From assembly GCF_018991925.1 (NCBI RefSeq), contig NW_024737068.1, positions 6,327,001 to 6,391,000 on the forward strand: DNA of 64,000 nt, read 5' to 3'. The notes beneath the pieces were generated by a model that was not told the DNA's origin, did not search any database, and saw nothing but the letters and a program-made list of their open reading frames with translations. Both the position numbers and the translations under genes were made by a program. Source of the stretch: Homarus americanus (taxonomy: Eukaryota; Arthropoda; Malacostraca; Decapoda; Nephropidae). The stretch's first letter is position 1. Every line of letters begins with the position of its first letter. This document shows positions 1-12,384 of the stretch, piece after piece.

Positions 1-480
1 AGTGTAAGGAACCGCTCAAGTTTTACTGTTTGAGGAAGAACTTGGTTGTAAGTACAATAAAACCATCGAAGTAGATTATCAAACATCCATAGGTTTAATT
101 TTCCCCTCTTAATCGGACCTCACAGTTGCTACGATAAATGGATAAATTTTCCGAAGTTCGTATCTGAAATTTTCACTTAAGTGGTTTACATTACGACACA
201 TTGCAAAGATGGGCTGTAGAAAGTTAGTATGCTAAATAATTATCTTAACTAACTCACTTAAACAGCGTTCATAGGTTAAACATCTACGTGACTCAGGCTA
301 CGAGGCATGAGTATGGATTTTGAGTAGCTCGTATATGTCAAATTTTCTCTTATGTAGTTTACTTAAATTGCATTTAAGGTTCTCATGTTAAACTGACCAT
401 ACTAACTGGAGATGCAAAACGTATCTGAGCGGCTGAGAATACATTCATGCTCGTATATAAAGATGGTGGTCAATGTGGAG
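1..480 (-). repeat. Decayed copies of the ~87-bp CTTAAG-type tandem repeat
   Basis: No gene is visible here. Motifs resembling CACTTAAGTGGTTTACAT recur near 165, 255 and 357, about 90-100 bases apart, with ACTGGAGATG nearby at about 407. These are the reverse-complement hallmarks of the repeat seen clearly at 11.7-12.1, 13.0-13.3, 27.2-27.5 and 56.8-57.1 kb. The copies are strongly diverged, so the assignment is tentative. Confidence 0.4.
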
Positions 481-1506
481 TCGAAATTTCCCCTAAACTC
501 GACTGTCAGGAATGAGTTCTCTTATACACAGCTATGAGGGAAAATTGACGTTAGGAGAGTTTAAGAATCCCGTCCAGTGTCCGGATTTACAATACTGCAT
601 AACGAAACTGAGTTCATAAAGCCTCATTGCTACAGGGAGGGGAGGGAAGAGGGGCACACGTTCGTCTGGCGGAGCTTCTATAAGAGGGTCTTTGTGAGGA
701 GAAGGGAAGGTTTATCTGGTTTAGCTTCCAAAGGTCCGCCCCTCTAAATCACGCGTGACGTCTTCAGAGAGTAAAGTATGGATATTAAACCCAACTGTGT
801 CTACTTTTGATAAGTGATTTGAGGCCAGACAACACATCCAGCACAACTCTGAGCCACTACCCGTACTAGTCCACAATCCAATGAGGAAATCTTCACGTGT
901 TTACTCACAAATGGACAGTGTTGTGTGATAATAAATTTGACATTAATTTATTATGTCCATTCACTATTAACAATATAAAACCCACATAGCATCACATACA
1001 GCCATACAGATACACATAAACACACATATAGATAACTAGAGGCGTATATCTCTCTGTACTTTTAATTGTCGATAACTAGTGTATATAATAACCTAAAATA
1101 CTCGCTTAAAACCTTAGTCGTTGGAGCGCAGTCATAACATTATATCATAAACACTTACAGACACCCGTGCATCGTAGACTTCATGCTGTACCGCCACATT
1201 GTCTAGCTCGGTACTTGCGGCCAGACTGTGTGTAGCTGCGAGTTATTAGTTCCCACAGAGACACTAGATCCTTGGTCACGAGCAGGGGCACCAGTCTGTC
1301 TCCCTCCGTGTACCTTTGACCACTGAGTTACTCCATATAAAGGTTTGATCATAAGCTCATTGGATACACAACATAAGGGTATCCTGGGTAGGTAGTTAGT
1401 ATTTAATATTTTGTGTATTTTGGTGAAATTATGTTCAACGAGGACACTACATACTGCATCTCATCGTATGTGTGGTATGTGACTGACATCTTAGGCTGAC
1501 CTGTAA
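480..1506. other. Non-coding stretch with no recognisable gene
   Basis: AT-rich sequence with stops in all frames and no RNA gene or tandem array that I can recognise, apart from the GTCTGGCG repeat copy at about 655-735. It ends with an in-frame TAA immediately before the RNase H-coding fragment. Confidence 0.5.
655..735 (+). repeat. Dispersed GTCTGGCG repeat, single copy
   Basis: The core TTCGTCTGGCGGAGCTTC (662-679) is followed by TATAAGAGGGTCTTTGTGAG. A second degenerate core, TTATCTGGTTTAGCTTCC, lies about 50 bases further on. The same motif with its AAGAG...GTGAG follow-on recurs at 31.48, 31.54, 31.60, 31.70, 42.90 and 42.97 kb. Confidence 0.65.
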
Positions 1507-2358
1507 ATGTGTTGTGATGTACTTGGCAAATCCCACAAGAATCTAGGTTTCTTCTCCCGTCCTCATGCCCCTGAGCCTATCAAACTGTCTCTCAGAGTTT
1601 CTGACGGGGCATCCTCCACTCAGGCTGAACTAATAGCCCTCCTTGCTGCCCTTCTCGCTGAGGAAGAAGCAGATGGTTTCTGCCCCTTGCTTGTCTGCTG
1701 CGATTCCAGGTCTGCTCTCGACGGGATCGCATTTGGATCTGGGGAAAATAAGGACCTCATCCTCCGAATACGAGGGTTAACATCCACACTTCAGGATGCA
1801 GGCCGCCCTGTGACATTCCTATGGATACCCAGTCATGTCGGTATCTTGGGGAATGAGGCAGCAGATGACCTTGCCAAGACTGGCTGCAACAAGGCCACAC
1901 CTGACTACGTTGTTCCTCGAACACTCTTACAGATTAGGACCCAAATCCGCCGCAAACAGAGAGAAGCTCGGGAAGCAGCCATCCCCCTGGACTCCCCGCC
2001 CACATGGTACGATGTCCTCCGTAAACTTCCTGACCTCTCGTACGTCTACGGGAAAGGGTCGCGGAAGGGGGACGTGATTGCTGCCCGTATCATCATTGGG
2101 TATGACTTTGCTTGGGAGATTGGTATCCCCGCATCCCCTGAGCAACGCTCTTGTGCGTTATGCAGAAGACCCGACAGCCGCACCCTTATTCACTACCTCC
2201 TAAGATGTCCCCACACACAACGCTTCCGTGACGCCTGCTGGACCACCACTCCACGACCCCCTGACGGAGACACGATGATCCTCCCAATACTGGCCAGATA
2301 TTTTGTAAATAATATTGATTATGTGTTAAAGGAATATCCTTCCTTCCTTAGGCTTTAG
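1507..2358 (+). pseudogene. LINE reverse transcriptase C-terminus: RNase H plus CCHC-like motif (283 codons)
   Basis: RNase H cleaves the RNA strand of RNA:DNA hybrids during retrotransposition. Visible features are the STQAEL motif with catalytic Glu41, the CCDSRSAL motif with Asp66, the WIPSHVGI..NEAADDLAK signature (residues 106-124, last acidic residue Asp120/121), and a C-terminal C-x2-C-x9-H-x4-C motif (Cys216, Cys219, His229, Cys234) typical of LINE ORF2 ends. The first catalytic aspartate (the usual DGS box) is absent because the element is 5' truncated. A TAA sits directly before the first ATG, so this ATG is only the first in the open stretch, not a real start. The frame is otherwise intact for 283 codons, which suggests a fairly young insertion. 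It cannot encode a working enzyme. Confidence 0.88.
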
Positions 2359-2474
2359 TAAGCCCCTTTATAATATTTATACTGTATATACTTGTCACAC
2401 CTGTCAGATGCTTCTGGTGTCATTGTACAGGGGTACCTAGTGACAGCACTAGGATCCCGCTTCCTCTATCAAGG

Positions 2475-2480
2475 AATAAA
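2475..2480 (+). terminator. Poly(A) signal AATAAA of the truncated LINE
   Basis: The hexamer lies 117 bases after the RNase H stop codon and is followed directly by the CAATTGAAATTGAAT tail that marks the element's 3' end. Confidence 0.6.
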
Positions 2481-2495
2481 CAATTGAAATTGAAT

Positions 2496-2880
2496 CTAGG
2501 TTACCCAGTCACGACACACGCTCTTGTTTACTTCCATTCAGTGTGGGAAAAAAAGGAAAAAATGCCTTCAATTGTTTTCAGTACTGTACATGAAAACGTT
2601 TTGGCGCTCAGCTTACAGGATCAAACCTCGACCTGTTTTCAGAAATTTGAAGCAATTACAGAACATTATTTTTATTTGACACATCATCGAGACACTGTTA
2701 TGCGAGTAAATACGTTTATTAAATGCTTTTGATTTATGTGTGGAATGTCTGTTTATGAATAATTAATTTGATGACTCAGTGAATAATTTAGCGTATGAGT
2801 CATTAAAACTCTATCCACACCTTCTCAGCCTCATCTATGGATTTCAATAGATTTGCCCAACAAATATCCAGTCAAAAGTT
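2496..2880. other. Non-coding stretch, nothing recognised
   Basis: Sequence between the LINE 3' end and the TAGGATAAG repeat. An 82-codon open frame is present but shows no recognisable motif. Confidence 0.4.
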
Positions 2881-3230
2881 TTTTTTTTGTTAGGATAAGG
2901 GGCCTTTACGACAGGATAAGTGGTTTTTAGGGTAATTTAAATAGATTCTAGGTTAGGAAGTTTTTTTAGTTGTATTAGGGATTTTTAGGGTAGGAAAAAG
3001 GGTTATTTTTCAGGATTATGTTTTTGGGGGGCGAGGATAAGCCTTTTTTTATGTAAGGATAAATGCTTTTCTGCCTAAGATAAGTTATTTTAGTAAATAG
3101 TCAATGGTTTTAGGACAGGATAGAGAGTTCTTAGAGCAGGATATGAAGGTCTTTTATAGCAGGATACGATGTTTTTTAGGGCAGGATAGAGCATTTTTAC
3201 GATAGGGTATTTTTTTAGGATGACAGACGT
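2880..3230. repeat. Degenerate tandem repeat built on TTTTAGGnCAGGATA
   Basis: The motif CAGGATA(A/G) with neighbouring TTTTTAG recurs about every 25-40 bases (for example 2911, 3117, 3136, 3160, 3182). The spacing is irregular, which suggests an old, decayed minisatellite. Confidence 0.55.
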
Positions 3231-3283
3231 GGTAAGGTAATGTAAGGTAAGGTAAGGTAAGGTAAGGTAGGTAAGGTAAGGTG
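3231..3283. repeat. (GGTAA)n tract
   Basis: About ten near-perfect GGTAA/GTAAG pentamers. The motif is one substitution away from the TTAGG telomere family and could derive from it. Confidence 0.75.
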
Positions 3284-3299
3284 TTTCGTAATTGGACTA

Positions 3300-3900
3300 A
3301 GATAATTTTAAGGGTGGAGAGAAAGAGAGAGAGAGAGAAAAAGAGAGAGGAAGAACACAAAGACCTCTCACTACACTCACCCACCCATCTAAGAAGAGAA
3401 ATCACCCCATCTATTTCTTCAACAGCCTATCTGCCATTTCTCTCTTTTTACCTGTTTCCTCGTTTATCTTCTCCTACGCTATGTCTCCTTCTGCCCACAC
3501 ACGCATTTGTCTCCTGGGAAATTCTCCTGAAGCATTCACTCTCTCTCTCTCTCTCTTCCTTTTTATCTCTGTTTATGTCTATCAATTTTTTTCTTTAACT
3601 ATAATGTTTTTTGCTTCTACAATCACTATATTTTTTCTTTCCTTCTTTATTCTCTCTCTCTTTCTCTCTGTCTCTCTATCTCTCGCTCTCTCTCTCTATC
3701 CTATTTTATCTTTTATTTCATTCATTCTTTACTCTTCTCTCTCTATCGTTCTCTCTTTTTTACACAATTAATTTACAATCTCGCCTTTTCTCTTTCTTTC
3801 TTTAATTTCTCTCTATCTATCTATCTTTATCTTTTTCAATTCCATCAACTTTTCCTCTATTCTCTCTGTTATTCTCTTTTTTACACAATTTATATATATA
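3300..3900. repeat. Purine tract then long (CT)-rich polypyrimidine region
   Basis: GA-rich sequence at 3315-3350 switches to CT-rich sequence from about 3410 to 3860. The Ser/Leu/Phe-rich open frames here are composition artefacts. Confidence 0.7.
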
Positions 3901-4515
3901 ACGTATAAAAATGTACATATCTGCTAATAGTTGATAAATTTGCCTTAATTTTTGTTTAATAAAAATTATATGTATTGTTTCGTGATTCCTATTATTATTT
4001 GGTATCTTTGTATTTTTCCCTCAATCTCTATATTATAGTTTTGATTATCTTTTTGTTCGTTTTTCTTCCATTTATTCTTTTTGTTTTTTGTTCTTTTATT
4101 TATCTTCGTCTTTTATCTAATAATTTCTTATAATCAACATATTTTCTCTTATTTTTATTCCCAATTTATTAATTTATTCTAATCATTAATATTATTTTTA
4201 TATTTAGCATTTTTTTAATAATTACTCATTATCTTTTATTTCTTCTTCTCATTACTTATTTTGGCATCTATCTTCATGATTTATTAATTGTTTACATTAT
4301 CATATTCTTCTGATAATTCTTATTACTCTGTGGTTCCATTTGTTAGTTTCCCTTTTTCGGTTTCTTTCTTCATTACGTTCTCATTTTCGAATTCTTTTTA
4401 AATGGATCTATTTTTCACCTTAGTGACACTTTTAAGAGTTCCGTGTTATGTGTCTCATCTCGTTGTGTCAGTAATTTATCTTCCTTCTCCGAGACATGCC
4501 ACCTGTTGTTTGTGC
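3900..4515. other. AT-rich spacer, nothing recognised
   Basis: Very T-rich, low-complexity sequence with no gene or structured repeat that I can support. Confidence 0.4.

Positions 4516-4583
<68 letters not shown>
4516..4583. repeat. (TG)n microsatellite
   Basis: About 33 uninterrupted TG units. Confidence 0.97.
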
Positions 4584-4585
<2 letters not shown>

Positions 4586-4599
4586 AAGCAGGAACTCGA

Positions 4600-5010
4600 C
4601 AAAATCATTTGAGGAAACGCCAGATCACTTTTACATGCATTTAGATAATTTTACATACGTAGGAATAGCTTAGACGCATCTGGGCACGTTTAGACGCGTT
4701 TGGATACATATAAACGTGTTTGAACATGTACTGTATATACAGGTTAGGGCACATTTAAATGCATTTCGAACCGTTTAAACGCATTTGGACACGTTTCTAC
4801 GTGTATGATCATTTTTAGACGCGTTTGGACACATTTACAGGAAAGAAGAGCGTTTCGACTCATTTGAACACTTGTAGACGTGCTTGAACACATTTTGACA
4901 CTTTAGACACGTTTGGAAACGTTTAGACGGACTTGGAACCATTTAGACGCATGTGAAAACGCTTAGACATTTTTAGACGTATTTTGACACACATGGACAA
5001 GTTTAGATTC
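4600..5010. repeat. Degenerate ~20-bp tandem repeat (GGACACGTTTAGACGCGTTT type)
   Basis: Alternating blocks resembling ACACGTTTAGACGC and ATTTGGACAC recur roughly 18-20 times. The half-motifs (C/A)ACGTTTAGACG and CGTTTGGACACA are partial reverse-complement-like (AAACG/CGTTT), so the array is rich in short palindromes. Confidence 0.65.
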
Positions 5011-5163
5011 ACACCTTTGTCACCTCTCTCTCATCTCCTACTTCACTCTCACCTGTGTTCCACTTAAGGGTCAGTTGTGTTTTTCAATTTTTCTCAACCA
5101 AGATTGTGGAATATTTTCAATACGTCATATATTTTTTTTAATATCTAGTTGGATTTTTTTGAA

Positions 5164-5292
5164 GATGATGATGATGATATTGATGATGATAATGATGATG
5201 ATGATGATAATGATGATGATGATAATGACGATGATCATCATCATGGTGATAATAATGTTGATTATGGCGATAATGATAGTAATAATAATGAT
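5164..5292. repeat. (GAT)n imperfect trinucleotide array
   Basis: GATGAT runs interrupted by AAT, GAC and CAT triplets over about 130 bases. Confidence 0.9.
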
Positions 5293-5299
5293 GCACATT

Positions 5300-5714
5300 A
5301 CTAACACATATTCATTTTAAATGTTTTGAAGAAAATAATTAAATAGTCTTATCAAACACACAGGTCAGGGCTTGTGTTTCCGTCTTTTTTAAAACCCTAA
5401 ATTGTTAACAATAACATATACTAAAACACTAAATTTGGGAGTATTACTTTACTAACGTTGTAAATTGTGTTGTAAACTGTTTATTTATCTTTAAGTAATT
5501 TAGCTTCGATATGTAATACATTCTGCAAAATATGTTATTATTTTTAGTAGCGAATTGTGAAATGTAGAATACAAACAGTCACCCTGAGGGAAAATCCTCA
5601 AATCCACCTTTTATTTTACATTTCGTTTTTTTTTATTCGTGATTTCTTTTCAGTTTTCATTTCAGGTTTCTTGCTACAAAGTATTACCGTGGGACACTTT
5701 TTCCCCGCGTGCTT
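5300..5714. other. AT-rich spacer, nothing recognised
   Basis: No gene, RNA or clear repeat could be supported. Confidence 0.4.
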
Positions 5715-6155
5715 TTAATCATCGGTGCGTGTCAGAGGTTATGTTAGAGGACACCTGTGCTTGCTGGCTGGATTTGCATTTTGTCACAGGAAAGAAATTA
5801 AATATGAGATGTTAAGTAAAAATGTTTCAGTTTCCAGTGTCTTAAATCACCGGGGCGTGACAGGTGACAGGGTATGGAGCCTCGTGATTGCAGGAATCAA
5901 CTGCTCTTGCAATATATGTCAACAGTGTGTTTTTCTCAACATCAATGAAAAAAATAAATGAAATATATAAGGTTCTAGTTTTTAAAGTTGGGAGTCTTCG
6001 TGCGTGACAACAGGTAGGTTGTGAGGCCTTGTACTCGCTGGGATTTACTGTGTTCGGTAATTTGTGTCGATAATATACACATAACTCACAGATGAGGAAA
6101 ACGCCAATGGTCGATGGTGTAGATCATTTGCCCGTGAGACACACACACATCCACT

Positions 6156-6264
<109 letters not shown>

Positions 6265-6359
6265 TTGTGTGAGATACAGTTTTCCGTGCTCGGAATCATC
6301 GTGCGTGACAATGGCTCGGTTATGGGGCCTTGTTCTGGGATCCTCTGTGCTTTGTATTA

Positions 6360-6376
6360 CCCACACACACACACAC

Positions 6377-6440
<64 letters not shown>
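6360..6440. repeat. Compound (CA)n-(AT)n microsatellite
   Basis: About eight CA units lead into about 28 AT units. Confidence 0.95.
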
Positions 6441-6599
6441 TGTATATATACAAAGTGCATATATTAGAACAAATAAAACTCGCCACAGTTTTAGTCGCCT
6501 GAGTCACATGAAGTCGTGACATAGAGCAGTGTTATGGAGGCTTGTGCTGCCAGGGACCGACTTAGCACTGTAATGTATTATATGTTTTCGTCGATACCA

Positions 6600-9137
6600 C
6601 TCCCCCCCCCCCCTCCTCCTTCACCACCATCCACTGCTCCTCCACCAAGTTTTAGGAGGCCTTGCCAACCCCCTCTCCCCTCTCCACTCCCTCCCTCTTA
6701 TAACTCTATCCATCTACCCTCCTCTCCCACCATCTCATTCCACCACCTACACATTATAATCAACCGCTCCTTCCTCCATTTGTTCCTCACCTCCACCATG
6801 CACCACCTTCTCTTCCACCATCACCACCACCATACCACCTTCTCTCCCACCATCACCACCACCATGCATCACCTTCTCTCCCACCACCACCTCCGTGCAC
6901 CACCTTCTCTCCACTATCACCACCACCATGCACCACCTTCTCTCCCACCATCACCACCACCATGCATCACCTTCTCTCCCACATCACCACCACCATACCA
7001 CCTTCTCTCCCACCATCCACCACCATGCACCACCTTCTCTCCCCTCCATCACCACCACCATACCACCTTCTCTTCACCATCACCACCACCATCCACCTTC
7101 TCTCCCACCATCACCTCCACCATGCACCACCTTCTCTCCCACCATCACCTCCACCATGCACCACCTTCTCTTCCACCATCCTACCACCATGCACCACCTT
7201 CTCTCCCACCATCACCACCACCATGCATCACCTTCTCTCCCACCATCACCTCCACCATGCACCACCTTCTCTTCCACATCACCTCCACCATGCCACCTTC
7301 TCTCCCCACCATCACCACCACCATGCATCACCTTCTCTCCCACCATCACCACCATGCACCACCTTCTCCCACCATCACCTCCACCATGCCACCTTCTCTT
7401 CACCATCCCTCCACTGCACCACCTTCTCTCCCCCATCACCACCATGCATCATCTTCTCTCCCACCATCACCACCACCATGCATCACCTTCTCCCACCATC
7501 ACCACCACCATACCTTCTCTCCCACCATCACCACCACCATGCCACCTTCTCCTCACATCACCACCACCATGCACCTTCTCTCCCACCATCACCACCACCA
7601 TGCACCACCTTCTCTCCCACCATCACCTCCACCATGCACCACCTTCTCTTCCACCATCCCTCCACCATGCATCACCTTCTCTCACCATCCACACCACCAT
7701 GCATCACCTTCTCCCCATCACCACCACCATGCCACCTTCTCTCCACCATCACCACCACCATGCACACCTTCTCTCCCACCATCACCTCCACCATGCCACC
7801 TTCTCTTCCACCATCACCACCACCATGCATCACCTTCTCTCCCCCATCACCTCCACCATGCCACCTTCTCTCCCACCATCACCTCCACCATGCACCACCT
7901 TTTCCCACCATCACCACCACCATGCACCTTCTCCTCCACCATCACCTCCACCATGCCCCTCTTCCCATCCACCACCATGCACCACCTTCTCCCACCATCA
8001 CCTCCACCATGCACCACCTTCTCTCCACCATCACCTCCACCATACCACCTTCTCTTCCACCATCACCACCACCATGCATCACCTTCTCTCCCCATCACCA
8101 CCACCATGCATCACCTTCTCTCCCACCATCACCACCACCATGCCACCTTCTCTCCCACCATCACCACCACCATGCATCACCTTCTCTCCCACCATCACCA
8201 CCACCATGCACCACCTTCTCTCCCACCATCACCTCCACCATGCCACCTTCTCTTCCACCATCCTCCACCATGCATCACCTTCTCTCCCACCATCCACCAC
8301 CACCATGCATCACTTCTCCCCATCACCACCACCATGCCACCTTCTCTCCCCACCATCACCTCCACCATGCCACCTTCTCTTCCACCATCACCACCACCAT
8401 GCCACCTTCTCTCCACCATCACCTCCACCATGCACCTTCTCTCCCACCATCACCTCCACCATGCACCACCTTCTCTTCCACCATCACCACCATGCATCAC
8501 CTTCTCTCCCACCATCACCACCACCATGCATCACCTTCTCTCCCATCACCACTAAGCACCACCTTCTCCACACCACCACCATGCTATTCTCTCCCACCAT
8601 CACCACCACCATGCAACCTTCTCTCCCCACCATCACCACCACCATGCATCACCTTCTCTCCACCATCACCACCACCATGCATCACCTTCTCTCCCACCAT
8701 CACCACCACCATGCACCACCTTCTCTCCCACCATCACCACCACCATGCATCATCTTCTCTCCCACCATCCTCCACCATGCACCACCTTCTCTCCCACCAT
8801 CACCACCACCGCACATCTTCTCTCCCACCATCACCACCACCATGCATCACCTTCTCTCCCACCATCACCACCACCATGCACCACCTTCTCTCCCACCATC
8901 ACCACCACCATGCACCACCTTCTCTCCCACCCACCACCACCATGCATCACCTTCTCCCCACCATCACCACCACCATCACCACCACCATGCACCACCTTCT
9001 CTCCCACATCACCTCACCATACCACCTTCTCTTCCACCATCCCACCACCATGCATCATTCTCTCCCACCATCACCTCCACCATGCATCACCTTCTCTCCC
9101 ACGACCACCACCATGCACCACCACCATCTCTCCCTAT
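6600..9137. repeat. 34-bp minisatellite, ~2.5 kb
   Basis: The unit combines CACCTTCTCTCCCACCATC with ACCACCACCATGCAT, about 34 bases, repeated roughly 70 times with many small indels. Two sub-types alternate: CACCACCACCATGCATCACC and CACCTCCACCATGCACCACC. Because 34 is one more than a multiple of three and the unit holds no stop codon, all three forward frames stay open for up to 749 codons and cycle through His-, Pro- and Ser-rich blocks. This is an artefact, not a gene. The first ~180 bases (6600-6780) are less regular C-rich sequence. Confidence 0.95.
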
Positions 9138-9247
9138 AACATAACATTCCATTCTCCCCTTCTGAAACCTCCCCCCTCCTCTCTCTATTACATACCAGAA
9201 CAATTCTCAATTCCGGGCTAAATTATTTAAACTTAGCATTGTGACTC

Positions 9248-9251
9248 AGTG

Positions 9252-9289
<38 letters not shown>

Positions 9290-9293
9290 GAGG
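9248..9293. repeat. (GA)n microsatellite
   Basis: GA units with two GGA interruptions. Confidence 0.93.
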
Positions 9294-9299
9294 GTAGAA

Positions 9300-9895
9300 T
9301 ACGCATTAAGTTTCGATAAAAATAAATTGAAGGAACAACTAGAAAAGAGACAATTCACACAAATACAATTGAAAGAATAAACAAGTTTGAACACACAAAA
9401 ACGGGATTTAAAACACAAACATAGAAATAAACACACAAGAACAGAATATATAAAAAAAATAACAAAAAGATGAGATAAAAATACGGATAAAATATAAATT
9501 CAAAAATAAAAAACAAAAACCGAGATAAAACTCAAGTAAATATAAAACAAAGGAACAGATAAGAAACAATAGCTTAAAAAACAAATAAATAATAAAGAAA
9601 AAATGACGGATAAGAACTTTAATATAAACAGAAAAAAAAACAATATTAAAACAATAAAAACAAAGAAAAATGGAGTTAAAACACAAACAGATGAAATAAA
9701 AGGTAAGTAAAAAAAATAAATAAAAAAGCATAGGAGACATTTGGTCAGATTTACAGACCTGGTCACACAGTAACTAACAAAACAAACAAACAGACACACA
9801 AATGCGATAAATACAAAAACAAAGTGAAGAAAACGACTTAAAACAAAGGCAAATTACGAAATAAAACATCAACAGAAAAGAAATAAAAACACGAG
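9300..9895. repeat. A-rich degenerate repeat region
   Basis: Recurrent blocks such as AAAACACAAACA and AATAAACACACAAGAAC over about 600 bases. Strong A/T strand asymmetry gives long Phe/Leu-rich reverse frames that look like membrane proteins but are composition artefacts. Confidence 0.55.
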
Positions 9896-9898
9896 AAA

Positions 9899-9899
9899 C

Positions 9900-9963
<64 letters not shown>
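9899..9963. repeat. (CA)n microsatellite
   Basis: About 32 uninterrupted CA units. Confidence 0.97.
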
Positions 9964-9964
<1 letters not shown>

Positions 9965-11351
9965 CCAGGAAGATTTAGACATACCGGCGCAGGAAAGGTT
10001 GGCTGGTCTGTGTCGAATCTAGAATCTAATATTTATGGCCGATCAGTTTTCACTTAAGCCATCTGAACGAGCCCCTCCGAGTGTTTTGTTTTGCTGGGGA
10101 GTCCATGATCCTTGGCCTATATCTCTTACGTAGGAACCTTGTGAGTTTATTTTACGTTTTTCAATAAGTTTTCGAGAGTTGTTTGAGGCATATACAGTAG
10201 GAATTTTTTATACGTTTTCAGTTGATAGATGATTCTGGCCAGTGTCTCTTGTATAGAAAACTTAAGGATTTTCTATGCGTTTTTAAGAATACATGGAAAC
10301 CATTCTTAGGTGTTTTCTTATATTTTAATACTGTTATTTGATACTTTTAGATGATTCATATTTGTTTTTCATATATTCTTTTGTGTATACTAAAATCTCC
10401 ATCTAAGGGATTATAAAAATGATAAATTCTCAAAACTCGAAAAACAAAATTACAGAAATTATCTATAGAAATTTTATCCCCTTTTTTGGGAGTGGGATTT
10501 CTTTAAGACTTCGATATATTCTTTAGTTGTGTCTTACTGAAGCTCCAAAATATTACAGTGAGATTCCAAAATAATTTACAGGCATTTTAAAAATCAATTA
10601 TGTATCGTCGTCACGTAACAAACAAAACGTTGATAATTATTTTACAGATTATTTATTTATTTTCTTATGTATTATGTATTTACTGTAAACTTAAGGGAAT
10701 TATAGACTCAAATATAATAATATAAAAAAATACGGTAATGTTAAGATCAATTTTGTATCACTGTCAGCACAAATAAAAAATAAATAAAAATAAATAAATA
10801 AATAAATCTATGGGCATTATTTCACGTCAATTTAATTCTCTTTTCAATATATATTTCATTTTACTAAAATCACGAGGAAAATTAAAGACAAAAATAATCT
10901 TAAGGTCATGAAATGTTTTACAGAAATGTTATGAAATAGTTTTGTGTTGGGTGTGAGGTCATAGCGAGGAGTTTACTGTCATAATAGTTTGTTGTCGCTT
11001 GTGTTGGAATTTCATAAAGATTTTTTTTTTTGTAAGCTGAGGCTCCAAAATGCTTTACGGAAATTGTTGTTTTTTCCGTCTTTTTACTTTTAATTTCACG
11101 TTTAATAATATAAAAAAATATATTATTTTTTTGTTTCATATACTTACTAATCCTTAATGATTTTTTATATACATATATTTTTGTTACAGCTACGTTTTCA
11201 TATTATATAAAATGATGCTGTTGTATTATGGAAAGTGTCTCGTGGGTCTGTTTATCTTTTACGAAATTGAATTATCCAAAGAACAGCAATATGAATAAAT
11301 TATTTACTCTATGATATATTATGTTCACATCTTTCTTTTTAATTGCTAAAT

Positions 11352-11355
<4 letters not shown>
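9965..11355. other. AT-rich spacer, no gene seen
   Basis: Old AT-rich DNA. Weak internal repetition is visible (a ~100-base echo around CAGTGTCTCTTGTATAG at 10240 and CCTATATCTCTTACGTAG at 10117, and GCTCCAAAAT at 10540 and 11042), but nothing codes or folds convincingly. Confidence 0.4.

Positions 11356-11411
<56 letters not shown>
11356..11411. repeat. (GA)n microsatellite
   Basis: About 28 GA units. Confidence 0.97.
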
Positions 11412-11415
<4 letters not shown>

Positions 11416-11689
11416 CGTACTTACTAGATATTCTTTTTACTAATTACCAAAGTAAATAAATTCAAAGACTTTTTCTGGTTGAATCACAGGACAAACACGG
11501 CTCACGGCTGGACTGATCTATTGGACCGTCGGGTGCCTGTAAGAAGACGGTCGAGTAATTCTTTCATCAGGTGAGTGAATGTTCTCCTCACTCAGTCAAC
11601 GGGACAGGTGGCTTGAAGAGTTAATGCACACCCCAGAGAGCTTAACTTCTTCTACTCTTAACTTTCTGTGAGGAAATTCCCTAGTTACG

Positions 11690-12060
11690 AGAGTCTCAAT
11701 GTAATTTCAACATCATCCTAGAGAATTTTATATCGTAATTTAAGTGAGTCAAGTAAATACGTTATAAAATTTTCAGTTCTTGTGGAAAGTTTATTTACGA
11801 AGTCTTAAGAAACGAATCTCTGTGTTTTAGCTTAAGTAAGTGAGTTAGATGTGCTCTCGTATATCCAATAAGGAGGTAAACTTAGGAATTTTCAAGAATC
11901 CATTACTGTGTTTTAGCTTAAGTGAGGTAGATACGTTCTCATACCTATAGTTACGAGGGAAAAAAGTAACTAATGTATATTTAAGAATCAATTCCAATCT
12001 TTAGTTCAAGTGATTTAGATGCATTCTTACTTACTCAAATATAAAGAAAATCTAACTTAC
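11690..12060 (+). repeat. Four-copy cluster of an ~86-bp tandem repeat (CTTAAG type)
   Basis: The motif TAGCTTAAGTGAGTTAGAT or a variant recurs at about 11744, 11829, 11914 and 12001, spaced 85-87 bases. Each copy is followed by (A/G)TACGTTCTCATACCT and GTTACGAGG, and preceded by AAGAATC. Related clusters lie at 13.0-13.3 and 56.8-57.1 kb (plus) and 27.2-27.5 kb (minus). Confidence 0.75.
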
Positions 12061-12300
12061 TAGCATTTGAGACTAGCTTATCTAAGCTGAAACAAACGTA
12101 AAATCAATCCATCAAACACAGGAATGATATTAAGCTGTGACATAAACCCTCGCTAAGAGCTTAATTCTTTAAGTTGTGGACCGCGACCATCTTGTCGTAA
12201 ACCATCAGTGTCTTACGGAATGTGTGGCTGTGAAGATGATTGAAGGGGTTAGTGGCCTTAATATCTGGACCACAGCTTAAGTGAGAATAACGTAATGCAT

Positions 12301-12384
12301 GGGAGTAACATCTGACATCGAGGTTTCTGAAGTAACACGTGACATCAAGGCTTGTGAAGTAACAGCTGGCATTCGAGGCTTCAA
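12301..12384. repeat. 27-bp repeat, three copies
   Basis: Three units each contain a version of GAAGTAACAnnTGACATC followed by GAGGCTT. Because 27 is divisible by three, the forward frame stays open and looks like a short repetitive peptide. Confidence 0.65.

Larger units (their letters stand above)
1507..2495 (+). mobile_element. 5'-truncated LINE: 3' end with RNase H domain
   Basis: The last kilobase of a non-LTR retrotransposon. It contains the RNase H-coding end of the reverse transcriptase ORF, a ~115-base 3' UTR, an AATAAA at 2475-2480 and a terminal (CAATTGAAATTGAAT) simple-repeat tail. Loss of everything upstream of RNase H, including the reverse transcriptase core and the first RNase H aspartate, is what incomplete target-primed reverse transcription produces. 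A Jockey/I-group LINE is most likely because it carries RNase H, but I cannot assign the clade. Confidence 0.85.

Noticed and set aside
6534..9221. Open frames of 673, 749, 725 and 158 codons, His/Pro/Ser-rich
   Set aside because: They are readings of a stop-free 34-bp minisatellite; three frames are open over the same DNA and no domain is present.
9408..9799. Phe/Leu-rich reverse frames resembling membrane proteins
   Set aside because: Pure composition effect of the A-rich strand; no start context and overlapping frames are equally open.
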